NCBI GenBank assembly: GCA_044378055.1
Contig: JBILXY010000005.1
Span: 8,266-72,265 of the forward strand
From: JBILXY01 sp044378055
GTDB taxonomy: Bacteria > Patescibacteriota > JACMRA01
DNA: 64,000 nucleotides
Direction: 5' to 3'
The notes beneath the pieces were generated by a model that did not search any database, had not been told where the DNA came from, and saw nothing but the letters and a program-made list of their open reading frames with translations. Below, piece after piece: positions 24,992-33,895 of this stretch. Position 1 is the stretch's first letter. Each line of letters begins with the position of its first letter. The translations under genes were made by a program, and so were the position numbers.

Positions 24992-26956
24992 CTATTCCCA
25001 GATTATTTCTTTTTCTGATATTCCTCCAATTCTTGAAGGGGTTAAGAAAAGCTTGAATCCGTGGTATTCTTCCTTATTGTTCCATTCTTTAAGGTTGAGA
25101 GAATGATTGTGATTTGTTCTAACCGACAAAGCTGGATTATTAACTTGAAGTCCAATTTTAAAAGCATTAAATGCCAACAAATTATCCACCGATTTTCTTC
25201 CCAAATAAAATTCTTTCTGGATCAATTCCCAGTCTTGCAAACTTGCTACCCATGTATCTTGGCTGGTGGAATATAATTGTAATAACTTATTTAATCTTCC
25301 TTCATCGTAAAGAGCATCATCCTGGTATCGTGTAATAGCCCAAAATTCACTTTTTCCTAAATTTTCATGTACTAGACTATTGAAATTGTCTGAAAAGCTA
25401 ATATCGCTGTTGCTTAAACAAATGGCGGACACTTCATCCACTAAAGTTTTTATATGGTTGAACGACTGCTGAATAGTATATTGTGCTTTGGTGTTTACAA
25501 ATTCGACGCTAGAAAGGTACTTCTTTACTTCATTTTGGTTAGATAAATATGTGTTTAAATTGTCCAGCTCGACACTATCTTCAGAGAAAATATAAATTTT
25601 ATTGAATATATTTGCTTTTAGATTCTTTTGGATTGAGGAATAAACTTCACCTTGCCTTTCTTTCGAATTAAATTTCCCAAAACTTGTTATCCAAACTAAA
25701 TTATTTTCCAGGTTTCGATCTTGGTTTAATTTTTTTTCTGAGTTTATATTTAATTTACGGATATAAAGGGCCAAGATGACCAACAAAATTGGAATTATTC
25801 CTATTTCTAAAACCAAATTAAAAGGACCAAAATGGGCTGGTTGATAGGCCCAATTATCTAGTATAAAATTCTTTTGCAGAAAAAATGCAGAACCTCCTAA
25901 ACCTATACCAAAAAGTAGTGGAGAATATGACAAATTTGAAAATAAATTAATCCACAATGAAAATTCTTCAACTCTAACCAGGTCAGATTTACCTCTACCA
26001 AGCCAAAGAACTGTAAGTGTACCGATTGAAATGACCACAAAGATAATTATCGCGGTGACATTTTTTGATGGAACTTTTCTCCAATTTTTAATATTCTTCC
26101 AGACAAAATTTATAATTAAATAAATTTCCAGTAAAGCAATTCCAAGCCTGCTAAAGCTTAGTATTACAATTATAAAACTGATGTATATTAAATATTTTAG
26201 AAGTTTATTCTTATTAAAGATTGAGGTAAGGGATAGGCAAAATATGCCCAACATGGATAGATTATTTGGATGTGGCAACAAGCCGTAACCGCGTAAAAAG
26301 GTATGGTCGAAACTAAAAATGTTGAGGTTTTGTCTGGCCAGTTCTAACAATTGGAAATTTTCACCAAGCAGGTTAAGACCTAGAAAACTTGAAGTTGCAA
26401 CTTGGTAAACAGAGATTAATAAATTTAAAACCATGTAACCGATTAAGCCATAAAATACAAAATTCAAAGGTTTAGTAGATTTCAACCACATCCAATAAAC
26501 CAAACAAAAAAGTATTGGAATTGGAAGTAAAAAATTTAAATAATCTAGTAAAAAATAGAGAATCAAGCACAATCCAAAAAAAACTTTGTTGTACTTTGAA
26601 ACATTTTCAGATGATAAAATTTGATTTGCCAGGTAAACCCAACAAGATAATGCACAAAACACCCAGAAAAAGTTAAAATAAGCTGCAAAATTAGATGAAG
26701 AAACTATAATTGATGTTAACGAGGATAAAAGAAGAAATATTTTTAAAGAAACTTCATAAACATTGGCACGAATTAAAATAACAAAAGCAAATAATATTAC
26801 CAAAATATGAGGAAAAGATATATTTATGCTGGTAAAATAGCTTGTGTAGGGAATTGAAAATATTTTGTTTAAATTAAAAGTAAAACCAAGGAAAAGGCTT
26901 ACTAAACCCAACATAACCAACAAATAATTAAGCCGAGTTGAATAGCCCCAATTCAT
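24992..26956 (-). CDS. Wzy/O-antigen ligase-like membrane protein fused to a glycosyltransferase-like domain
   Basis: Large protein with two parts. Residues 1 to about 415 hold ten or more hydrophobic helices and the conserved external loop GYGLLPHPNNLSMLGIF, the hallmark region of the O-antigen ligase/Wzy-C family, plus FSRLGIALLEIYLI. Residues about 430-654 form a soluble domain with LVWITSFGKFNSKERQGEVY, AICLSNSDISFSDNF, WAITRYQDDALYDE and TSQDTWV. These resemble GT-A-like domains with an N-S-D and S-Q-D pattern. It probably attaches and decorates surface glycans. The start is set at 26956 because TATACT ends 9 bases before it; a longer frame reaches 27037. Confidence 0.8.
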   Translation of the reverse strand: MNWGYSTRLNYLLVMLGLVSLFLGFTFNLNKIFSIPYTSYFTSINISFPHILVILFAFVILIRANVYEVSLKIFLLLSSLTSIIVSSSNFAAYFNFFWVFCALSCWVYLANQILSSENVSKYNKVFFGLCLILYFLLDYLNFLLPIPILFCLVYWMWLKSTKPLNFVFYGLIGYMVLNLLISVYQVATSSFLGLNLLGENFQLLELARQNLNIFSFDHTFLRGYGLLPHPNNLSMLGIFCLSLTSIFNKNKLLKYLIYISFIIVILSFSRLGIALLEIYLIINFVWKNIKNWRKVPSKNVTAIIIFVVISIGTLTVLWLGRGKSDLVRVEEFSLWINLFSNLSYSPLLFGIGLGGSAFFLQKNFILDNWAYQPAHFGPFNLVLEIGIIPILLVILALYIRKLNINSEKKLNQDRNLENNLVWITSFGKFNSKERQGEVYSSIQKNLKANIFNKIYIFSEDSVELDNLNTYLSNQNEVKKYLSSVEFVNTKAQYTIQQSFNHIKTLVDEVSAICLSNSDISFSDNFNSLVHENLGKSEFWAITRYQDDALYDEGRLNKLLQLYSTSQDTWVASLQDWELIQKEFYLGRKSVDNLLAFNAFKIGLQVNNPALSVRTNHNHSLNLKEWNNKEEYHGFKLFLTPSRIGGISEKEIIWE

Positions 26957-27063
26957 AAAATTCAAAGTATATTTCACTTTAATATGCTTAGAAATTATAC
27001 AAATAAGGGCAAGAAAAAAATTTACATTGACAGGCAAGAAAAAAATAACAAAATTCTGCTATT

Positions 27064-27963
27064 GTGGCATTAGGTAAAAGTTTAGGAAACATTCTTGGCG
27101 ACTATTTCGGTCAAGAAAGCGTAACTCTTGGAAATCAGGAGTCTAATTTTGGTAAAGATACCCTTGTAACTTTGCTTCCTATAAATTCTATAAACCCTAG
27201 TCCGTTTCAAACCAGATCGATTTTTGAAGATAATAAAATTAACAAATTAGCTGCAAGCATTAAGGAAAGTGGCTTGATTCATCCAATTTTGGTTTTGAAA
27301 AGAGACAAAGATAGCATAGACGAAAGTGCAGATGGTTTTGAATATACACTTTTGGCTGGGGAAAGAAGACTTCGAGCTTGCAAAAGTTTGGGTTTTACAG
27401 AAATTTTGTGCATTATTAAACCTTTTGATTCACTTTCAGGTAAGCAGCAAGCCATGTTGGCAGCAGTAGAGAATTTGCAAAGGGAAGATTTAAGCCCTAT
27501 CGAACTTGCCGGAACTTTTTTGATGTTAATGCAAACCCAGAATTTTGATGAGCAGGAATTAGCCGACAATCTTGGTCATTCTTTGCAGTATGTAAAAAAC
27601 TATATAAGATTGTTAACTTTAGATCAAACCGTTCAACAAGCCTTATTGGAAAGAAAAATTGGTGAAGGTCAGGCAAGATTTTTAGTTGGATTAGAACCTA
27701 ATTTACAAATAAAACTTTTACAAAGAATTATCGCCGAAGAATTAACAGTGAAGGAAATTTCGGCTATTACTTCGCAATTAAAATCTGCAGTAGCAGTTAA
27801 ACCAGTTTTAACACCTAAATTAAAGACAGTAACTAAATTTAGCCCTGATATTATTGTTAAAGCCCAAAAGCTTGCAGAAATATTCCCTAACGCAGTTTTA
27901 AAGTGCACAGGAAGCGAAGAAGAAGGCAAAATTGTAATTTCCTGGAAAAAAGAAGCCAAGTAG
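27064..27963 (+). CDS. parB: ParB-family chromosome partitioning protein
   Basis: Protein of 299 residues with a GTG start. The N-terminal ParB/Srx domain has LLPINSINPSPFQTR and the CTP-binding LLAGERRLRACKSLGF with the downstream ENLQREDLSPIELA box. A helix-turn-helix centred on SLQYVKNYIRLLTLD follows, then a C-terminal dimerisation region. ParB binds parS sites and slides on DNA with ParA. No parA and no canonical parS (TGTTTCACGTGAAACA) were found in this window. It is divergent from the ligase gene. Confidence 0.93.
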   Translation: MALGKSLGNILGDYFGQESVTLGNQESNFGKDTLVTLLPINSINPSPFQTRSIFEDNKINKLAASIKESGLIHPILVLKRDKDSIDESADGFEYTLLAGERRLRACKSLGFTEILCIIKPFDSLSGKQQAMLAAVENLQREDLSPIELAGTFLMLMQTQNFDEQELADNLGHSLQYVKNYIRLLTLDQTVQQALLERKIGEGQARFLVGLEPNLQIKLLQRIIAEELTVKEISAITSQLKSAVAVKPVLTPKLKTVTKFSPDIIVKAQKLAEIFPNAVLKCTGSEEEGKIVISWKKEAK

Positions 27964-28041
27964 GGGAACACTAGCGGTTCCTAAAATTCTCAACAAACCA
28001 CATTATTCGCCCCCAAGCTAAACTATAAGAGAGGGAATTTT

Positions 28042-30762
28042 TTACGACCTTATTCTTGTCCAAAGTTTATTGTCTGTTCCGCGGACGAATTGGTATTGTT
28101 TTCCGTTGAAAGTTACTTGGGTTGGTGAATTCAATACTGTAATGAAGTTTCCTTGTATCCAAGTGCCGTAATCATTTCTATGGTACAATCTGTTGTCTAT
28201 ACCTGCCCCAGCTTCAACTACTAAACCGTTGAATGCAGAAAAATTAGATGACTCAATACTGTTTAAGGATTCACTAAATGAATTAAGTGAAAGATTAGTA
28301 AAATCATCTACAATATAATTGGTTTTAAATTTGGCATCTCTTGCCCCGAACCACATTTTATTATTTACCACAACTGGCTTAGACATGTCTGAATATGTAA
28401 ATCTGTCGTATCTGACCCAAGTATTAAACACCTCCGGGGTACCCATCGACCTGAAGTAAATTGCGTTGTCCGTTCCCAAAGCTATTTGGAATAAGGTTGA
28501 ATCAACAACTCCACCTACTGCAGTTTTTGTGGTTGTTAAGCCACCAATAGTACTCCAAACTGGTGTTGTGTAAGCAGTCTGATTGAAAGATATATATTTT
28601 GCGGTATAGAGAACATTGTCTGTTCCTGTGGCAAACAACCAATATTTTGAATTAAAATTGTGCAAAGAAGGTAAATCTTTAATGGTAATTGTTCCAACCC
28701 TTCTCCATCTCTCACCTCCTGCTTCGCCAACTTTCCAAAAATATAATCCGTTATCTGTGCCTCTGGCAAAAACATATAATTCACCTGCTGGATCGATGCT
28801 TAAAACTGGTGTTCCAAGCGCGGTTATGGAAGATAATCTACTCCAATTGTTAAATACTCCATTGGAATCTGCACTTCTTAAATATAGCCCTCTATCTGTT
28901 CCTACTGCTGCTTGGTAAAGTCTGTTATTGTAAATAATTTCCTCGGTTTTACCTGCTAATGTAATAGCATTTGGTGACCATGCTGAAAATGGTTGCAAAA
29001 TATTATAGGTATTGATATTTGAATAAGCCCCGCCGTTTGTGTTGAACTCGAACTGAGTTGGTGAACTGACAGAATTTATTGGAGCAATAAGTGCATTACA
29101 TCCCATACTTTCTGTAACACCAGTAACAATTATACAAGGATTATTATTTATACTGCTTCCAATTTTAATTGTATGAGTAGGTAAATTAAACGATAGACCT
29201 TTTCTTAGAGAATACAAACAATAAAGAACATTCTGCTCGGCTGTGTTAGTAACCTGTTGATTACAATAATTTAATGTTAAGTTTTGACTAGTTACTGTAA
29301 CTGCAGAGTAAGGTGTGGAACAATCAATTCTAAACAAATCATTAGTAGAGTAACTTAAAGCAATAATCAGCTGATTCGAACTATTGTTTACCATCATTAC
29401 ATTGTTATAGAACAAAGGCGCCATCTCTGCTTGTGCCCCATTGGATATGTTAACTCTGGAAAAAGATCCATCAAACTGTATGTAAGCAAATGTATTAGTA
29501 GAATCTGTTAAAACTTTAGCCTCGTCCAAGGTATTTAGGCTGGTTGAATAGTTTACTGAAAATGTTGGAGTGCTTGAAACTGGGAAAGTATCAGTATCTA
29601 AAATTCTTTTTACTCTTAAGTAATTAGAGTTATCCATATATGAAACCATTACACCTCCACCCACCACAGAAGTTGGCATAGTAATTAATTCTTCAGATAA
29701 TCTGTTTGGTTCAACTTGCGAACTTGGGCTGTATTCAAATCTTCCTTTTTCTGTGCCATTAGTATTTAATACTAAAATGGATAAACTTATATTGGTAGAA
29801 CTTGTCTGATTATTTGGGATAGTGGCCACAAAAATTAAACCAGCTGTAGAAACATTCAATCTTAATTTATATTCGCTTTGTAGATTAAAAGAAGTTATAC
29901 TTGGAAGAGTGAAAGTGCTTAGCAAAGTACCAGTGCTTGAGATTTTATCTATCTGTGTTCCAAGGGTAATACTATTAATTAAATTTGATACTATATCATA
30001 AATAATGTATAAATTTCCAGCTGAATCAATTTGCAAGGAATTAGGTGAAACATATTTACTCGAACCGTTTATTGTATAAATTTTATTGTAATTAGTTGTT
30101 CCGTTAGGAATTCTGTAAACATGGTAATTTCCAACCAAACTTTCATAGGTAATTTGATAAGCATCACCTGCTGCATTAGCTACAACCCTACCAGTCAATA
30201 ATTCAGCTGGAACATTAATACTGGATTTTACACCAACATTATTGAATTTATCTACAACTGACACATTATTTAAATAATCGTATCCTGCACTATATACATT
30301 TCCTTGCCCATCTGCTGCCAAAGCACTAATGGTTGCTGAAGTAGATGAGTTTATATAATTAGCCGAACAAGCATAATTTGGTATACTTTCTTGCAATTTC
30401 ACATTAGCAAGTTTAACTTGGCTGCTTTTTTCCTCAGACTGCCTTTTATTATTAGAGCTCAATGTTTCTCTCCACTCTGGCGAAAGGTTAACTGAATCAT
30501 TAAGTCTGCTTGGTTTTACAGAAGAAAAATTAACTTCAGAAGTATCTGAAAGATTATTATTTGGATTTTCAGAATCAACACAGATTCCAGCTGAATTTAA
30601 AGTTAATCCTGCTTCACATGTTTGATTAGCAGAGGCTTTGTTGTTGCTTGAAATATAGCCAATAAAGGCAATGGAAATAGTTGAGGCTATAATTACTAAA
30701 CTAAGCCCGATTAATGAATATTTTAAAGTTTTTTTATTCAAATTAATTTTTTGTTTTTGCAT
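28042..30762 (-). CDS. large surface protein with lectin-like propeller repeats
   Basis: Protein of 906 residues with one N-terminal membrane helix (LKYSLIGLSLVIIASTISIA) and an otherwise extracellular body. Residues about 130-430 look like a beta-propeller with aromatic-rich blades (LAADGQGNVYSAGYD, LQIDSAGNLYIIYD). Residues about 580-906 contain six or more copies of the phrase GTDxxLYxR (GTDRGLYLRS, GTDNGLYFW, GTDNVLYTAK, GTDNAIYFRS, GIDNRLYHR, GTDNKLWTR). This is the repeat signature of PLL/fucolectin-like six-bladed propellers. Adhesion to glycans is a reasonable inference. It is flanked by parB and nusA, both on their own. Confidence 0.75.
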   Translation of the reverse strand: MQKQKINLNKKTLKYSLIGLSLVIIASTISIAFIGYISSNNKASANQTCEAGLTLNSAGICVDSENPNNNLSDTSEVNFSSVKPSRLNDSVNLSPEWRETLSSNNKRQSEEKSSQVKLANVKLQESIPNYACSANYINSSTSATISALAADGQGNVYSAGYDYLNNVSVVDKFNNVGVKSSINVPAELLTGRVVANAAGDAYQITYESLVGNYHVYRIPNGTTNYNKIYTINGSSKYVSPNSLQIDSAGNLYIIYDIVSNLINSITLGTQIDKISSTGTLLSTFTLPSITSFNLQSEYKLRLNVSTAGLIFVATIPNNQTSSTNISLSILVLNTNGTEKGRFEYSPSSQVEPNRLSEELITMPTSVVGGGVMVSYMDNSNYLRVKRILDTDTFPVSSTPTFSVNYSTSLNTLDEAKVLTDSTNTFAYIQFDGSFSRVNISNGAQAEMAPLFYNNVMMVNNSSNQLIIALSYSTNDLFRIDCSTPYSAVTVTSQNLTLNYCNQQVTNTAEQNVLYCLYSLRKGLSFNLPTHTIKIGSSINNNPCIIVTGVTESMGCNALIAPINSVSSPTQFEFNTNGGAYSNINTYNILQPFSAWSPNAITLAGKTEEIIYNNRLYQAAVGTDRGLYLRSADSNGVFNNWSRLSSITALGTPVLSIDPAGELYVFARGTDNGLYFWKVGEAGGERWRRVGTITIKDLPSLHNFNSKYWLFATGTDNVLYTAKYISFNQTAYTTPVWSTIGGLTTTKTAVGGVVDSTLFQIALGTDNAIYFRSMGTPEVFNTWVRYDRFTYSDMSKPVVVNNKMWFGARDAKFKTNYIVDDFTNLSLNSFSESLNSIESSNFSAFNGLVVEAGAGIDNRLYHRNDYGTWIQGNFITVLNSPTQVTFNGKQYQFVRGTDNKLWTRIRS

Positions 30763-30827
30763 ATTTATTTTTTACAAAAATATTATACAGTAAGAACCTG
30801 TTTTAGCCAATTTATGAAGAATAAGGA

Positions 30828-31943
30828 CTAAGCGTCAATATCAGAATTTTCTTCAGAAACTACCTCGCCTTCTGGTTTTTCTTCAATGGCGTTAATGCTA
30901 ATATCTAAATCTAATAATTCAGAAGCAAGTCTAACATTTACACCTTTCCTTCCAACAGCCAAAGAGGCCTCTTCAGGGTAACAGAAAATGTTTACGCGGT
31001 TATCTTCCTTAGAATAGTCGATTGTTTGAATTTCAGCTGGTTCTAGAGCATCCATAATCATTTCTTCCATTTCTTCTGGTCTGTTTTCTACAACATCAAT
31101 CTTTTCAGACATGGTAATAGAAATTTCACGCATGATATTAATAATTCTTACATTCTTTCTTCCCAATATAGTTCCAACTGGATCGATATTTTCATCTTCA
31201 GGGGCTGAAACCAAAATTTTACTTCTAACACCGGCTTCTCTAGCAATTTTATCGATAACCACAATTCCGGCTTCTACTTCAGGAACTTCTTTAGCAATAA
31301 TAGCCCTAATAAAGTCTGGGTGAGAGCGGGATAGAACTAACCTTGAGTTTCCTCTTTCGTCTTCGCTAATTTCCACAATTAAAGCTTTGATATTCTGACC
31401 TGGCTTGAATCTATCGGTTGGCATTAGGTTTTCCTTAGCAATAAATCCAGAAGTGTTGGCAAATTTTACAATATAGCCACCTTTTCTTGAAAAATCAACT
31501 TCTACATTAATTACATCACCAATTTTGTCTTTGAATTGTTGAAGAATTTTAGTATGCTTAACATTGTTAATACTTTGGCGCAAAACCTGCTTTGCAACCT
31601 GGGAAGCAATTCTACCAAAGTTCATATCTCCATCAGTAATTACAACCTTTTTTAAAGTGTCTCCCATCTGGGCGTTAGGGTCGGTAAGCCTGGCTTCTAC
31701 CAAGGTAATTTCGCGCAGTGGATTGATAACTTCTTCCACAACATGGGTTACTTCGTAAACGGTATATTTTCCGGTTAAATTGTTGAATTCACCTTCATAA
31801 GATTTGTCTTTGTCACCAAATTCTTTGCGGTAAGCACCGGCAAGGGAAGTACCGATAGATTTAATAATTTCATCTGGGGAAAGACCAATTTCAATTCCCA
31901 ACAAGTCAATTTGTTCTTGTAAGTCGGATAAGTTAAAGGGCAT
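30828..31943 (-). CDS. nusA: transcription termination/antitermination factor NusA
   Basis: About 371 residues from the ATG at 31943. The N-terminal RNA polymerase-binding domain contains YEGEFNNLTGKYTVYEVTHV and DGDMNFGRIASQVAKQVLRQ. An S1 domain (GDVINVEVDFSRKGGYIVKF) and two KH domains follow, the latter with IIAKEVPEVEAGIVVI, DPVGTILGRKNVRI and EEASLAVGRKGVNVRLASEL. The acidic C-terminal tail is short. It is a general elongation and pausing factor. A longer open frame begins at 32030, but its first 29 residues are translation of dispersed repeat copy 4 and are not NusA-like. A TATACA box lies just before 31943. Confidence 0.95.
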   Translation of the reverse strand: MPFNLSDLQEQIDLLGIEIGLSPDEIIKSIGTSLAGAYRKEFGDKDKSYEGEFNNLTGKYTVYEVTHVVEEVINPLREITLVEARLTDPNAQMGDTLKKVVITDGDMNFGRIASQVAKQVLRQSINNVKHTKILQQFKDKIGDVINVEVDFSRKGGYIVKFANTSGFIAKENLMPTDRFKPGQNIKALIVEISEDERGNSRLVLSRSHPDFIRAIIAKEVPEVEAGIVVIDKIAREAGVRSKILVSAPEDENIDPVGTILGRKNVRIINIMREISITMSEKIDVVENRPEEMEEMIMDALEPAEIQTIDYSKEDNRVNIFCYPEEASLAVGRKGVNVRLASELLDLDISINAIEEKPEGEVVSEENSDIDA

Positions 31944-31986
31944 AATAATGTATAAATAATTTTTAATTAAGGTTTCGGTAAATTTG

Positions 31987-32059
31987 TGTACCCCTGGTAA
32001 GGGGTCAGAGCGAAGCTCTGGGGGTAGCAAGGGGTCAAGCCAAAGGCTTGGGGGTAGCC
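31987..32059 (+). repeat. multi-hairpin dispersed repeat, copy 4
   Basis: ACCCCTGGTAAGGGGT, CAGAGCGAAGCTCTGG and CAAGCCAAAGGCTTGG are joined by GGGGTAGC linkers. It lacks the first palindrome of copies 1-3. It sits just upstream of nusA. Confidence 0.85.
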
Positions 32060-32071
32060 AGCAAAATTCAC

Positions 32072-32101
32072 CTAAATAAAAGAACCTCCAAGGGGAAGTT
32101 C
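32072..32101 (-). terminator. terminator of the 32145-32969 gene
   Basis: On the minus strand GAAC-TTCC / GGAG-GTTC forms a hairpin with a CCTT loop, followed by TTTTATTT. It lies about 45 bases after the stop of the upstream minus-strand gene and separates it from nusA. Confidence 0.7.
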
Positions 32102-32144
32102 ATTATAATTTTTATAAACCTTACAACTACAGAGTTGTCAAGGA

Positions 32145-32969
32145 TTAATATTTTTTAATTTGGCACCTAATTTTACCATCAAATTTAGGTGCGGGGTGCT
32201 CATCACCAATTAACATAAATTGCCCAAAGGTTCTTGTATCACTTGAGGATATGTTCCCAATGTTTTCACCAATTTTATCCTTTAATAGTATTGTAGTTGG
32301 CCAACCATCAATCAAGTTAATTGCACTTGGGCTAATTTGGAACTCTAGTCCTTTACCCCAAGCTTGTTTACCAATTGAATATTGTTTTGCTTCTCTAAAC
32401 ACATCAGGGCAAGATAGTAGTGCTTGTTTAAAAATAAGACCAGGCATTCTGTTCTTAATTCTACTGATAGCAGAGTCAAATCCTATTGTGTAATCTATGC
32501 CTGAAGTTCTTGCAATTTCCACTTTGAAAGTTGGAACAAGCCCATCTTTGTCAGATTTAACATTTTCAAAATCAAAAATGAATTTGGCTCTTATAACTGG
32601 ATTCTCAATTTTATAAGAACTAGTTTCAGTAAAAAAAAGAAATTTTCCAATTGTGTATTTATATTCATCCTCATCGAGGCTAATTGTTATTTCAGCAGTC
32701 GAAACTTCTCGCAATTGTTTAGCTTGAACAACCAAGTTGCTCAATTTACCTGATGACTGACCAGGAAAAAAACTAAAGTTAAAACAAGATCCATCTAAGC
32801 AAACTGCTTTCTTTATAGAATCCCTTATTTCCTCTACCTGAGCATTGACTTGTTTGTACAAGTCATAGTTCAAATCAGGAAGAAATTTGTGATACCCAAA
32901 CCAAGCTAGAACTGGTAATACAACAATCATTACTCGTTTGTATTTCCAAGGCTCATACCATTCTCTCAT
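32145..32969 (-). CDS. hypothetical membrane-anchored protein (274 aa)
   Basis: Not recognised. A short N-terminal cytoplasmic part is followed by one membrane helix (KRVMIVVLPVLAWFGYHKFL), then an external beta-rich domain with two cysteines close together (AVCLDGSCFNF) and two later ones (LLSCPDVF, IRCQIKKY), suggesting two disulphides. No catalytic motif is visible. It lies downstream of the small-membrane-protein cluster and ends in a terminator. Confidence 0.65.
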   Translation of the reverse strand: MREWYEPWKYKRVMIVVLPVLAWFGYHKFLPDLNYDLYKQVNAQVEEIRDSIKKAVCLDGSCFNFSFFPGQSSGKLSNLVVQAKQLREVSTAEITISLDEDEYKYTIGKFLFFTETSSYKIENPVIRAKFIFDFENVKSDKDGLVPTFKVEIARTSGIDYTIGFDSAISRIKNRMPGLIFKQALLSCPDVFREAKQYSIGKQAWGKGLEFQISPSAINLIDGWPTTILLKDKIGENIGNISSSDTRTFGQFMLIGDEHPAPKFDGKIRCQIKKY

Positions 32970-33121
32970 TTATATCTCCAACTTGTTCACTAAATACCCA
33001 ACACCTAATTATAAATCACAAAAAATGGGTATGGTCAAACTGGTTTTTTTGGTTAATTTTAAGAAGAAAAGTGGTAAGAATATACCTACAATTCTGTTGA
33101 TAAATTTAGATGTGGTTAAAC

Positions 33122-33334
33122 TTAAATTTTAGATCGGAATTTTGATAAAATAAACATGGTTGTGAAAAAATAACCATTAGCAATAAAAAATCCTTGCAAA
33201 ATTAACTCATACCAAATTTTTGTTTCAGTTGGAACATCATACTTTGTGAACAGGTAATAGAGAATAATAATCGAAATAATATTACAAGTTAATGCTAAAT
33301 AATATTTGTAGTTAAGTTTAAGATGAAGTTTCAA
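33122..33334 (-). CDS. small two-helix membrane protein (70 aa)
   Basis: Two hydrophobic helices (YYLALTCNIISIIILYYLF and a second around LQGFFIANGYFFTTMFIL) with a basic C-terminus; no family is recognised. The start codon is TTG. It overlaps the stop of the preceding 50-aa frame in TTGA, the signature of translational coupling, which supports both frames. It is the last member of the cassette behind the DUF2599 gene and may be an immunity-type or accessory membrane peptide. Confidence 0.55.
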   Translation of the reverse strand: MKLHLKLNYKYYLALTCNIISIIILYYLFTKYDVPTETKIWYELILQGFFIANGYFFTTMFILSKFRSKI

Positions 33335-33483
33335 TATATAATAGGTAGAAGCAGTAAAATACCAAAATTTAATGGCAAAAATACAGTTCCCAAAAATAAA
33401 ATATTTGAGTAGAAATCTTTTATATTAAGCGCTAATATTAGATTTATAAAATTGAATATTATAACGCCTGTTGCTGAATTCAT
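33331..33483 (-). CDS. small two-helix membrane protein (50 aa)
   Basis: The open frame runs from ATG at 33483 to TGA at 33333-33331 and encodes M-N-S-A-T-G followed by two hydrophobic stretches (VIIFNFINLILAL and ILFLGTVFLPLNFGILLLLP). A stop lies five codons upstream in frame, so the start is not extendable. The stop overlaps the TTG start of the next gene (TTGA). It is too short for family assignment. Membership in a tight run of small membrane proteins is the main evidence. Confidence 0.5.
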   Translation of the reverse strand: MNSATGVIIFNFINLILALNIKDFYSNILFLGTVFLPLNFGILLLLPIIY

Positions 33484-33536
33484 AGAAAGTATTAGTTACA
33501 TTTATCATTAAAATTAGCAAAAAACCAATATCTTTG

Positions 33537-33815
33537 TTAATCTGCTTTTCCCTTGTTTTTTAATAGCAAAAGTGGCAAAAGAATTGTAATTACTGCAAAA
33601 ATTATCTGAAAATTTCTTACAAATTCTAAAATATTAGTATCAATTTGATTACTGTCAGTATAATATATAAGAAAAACATCAATAGCACAATTTAACAGTG
33701 CAAACCCAAAAGAATACAGACTAATAGTTCTAAGTTTTTTATAATATCTTGAAATTAACAAGTAAAAAATTGATATTAATAAAGAATAGAATGGTAGAAA
33801 ATATATTATGTACAT
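33537..33815 (-). CDS. small three-helix membrane protein (92 aa)
   Basis: Three hydrophobic helices (YIIYFLPFYSLLISIFYLLI, a middle helix around FGFALLNCAIDVFLIYY and a last one around IIFAVITILLPLLLL) with basic loops. No family is recognised. It begins 11 bases after the orphan DUF2599 tail, the position an immunity gene would take after a toxin C-terminal module. AT content is high even for this window. Confidence 0.6.
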   Translation of the reverse strand: MYIIYFLPFYSLLISIFYLLISRYYKKLRTISLYSFGFALLNCAIDVFLIYYTDSNQIDTNILEFVRNFQIIFAVITILLPLLLLKNKGKAD

Positions 33816-33826
33816 AAGGATTTTTT

Positions 33827-33895
33827 TTAAGGATTACAACCTGCTCTAAACATTCCGTCCAGGCCTACATCACGCCTCCATGGCTCTATGTTCCA
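33827..33895 (-). pseudogene. orphan C-terminal fragment of a DUF2599 protein
   Basis: Translating the minus strand here gives W-N-I-E-P-W-R-R-D-V-G-L-D-G-M-F-R-A-G-C-N-P, then a stop. It matches the last 20 residues of the DUF2599 gene at 34161 (WNIEPIKPDKGYWGFVRNGC) and of DUF2599 proteins generally. Two codons upstream the frame meets a stop, so only the C-terminal tail remains. It overlaps the end of the 88-aa gene in another frame. It is a remnant of a second toxin-like gene or an orphan module. Confidence 0.75.

Noticed and set aside
27064..27963. parS site near parB
   Set aside because: No TGTTTCACGTGAAACA-like palindrome was seen near the gene. The GTTTCAC matches at 14318, 38460 and 58547 lack the second half-site.
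31944..32030. Longer NusA reading frame with 29 extra N-terminal residues
   Set aside because: The extra residues are translation of dispersed repeat copy 4 and do not resemble NusA. The ATG at 31943 follows a TATACA box.
32938..33132. Plus-strand frame of 64 codons opposite the small membrane-protein cluster
   Set aside because: It overlaps the start of the 32145-32969 gene, has low-complexity composition and no Shine-Dalgarno or -10 box near its start. It is probably an antisense shadow.
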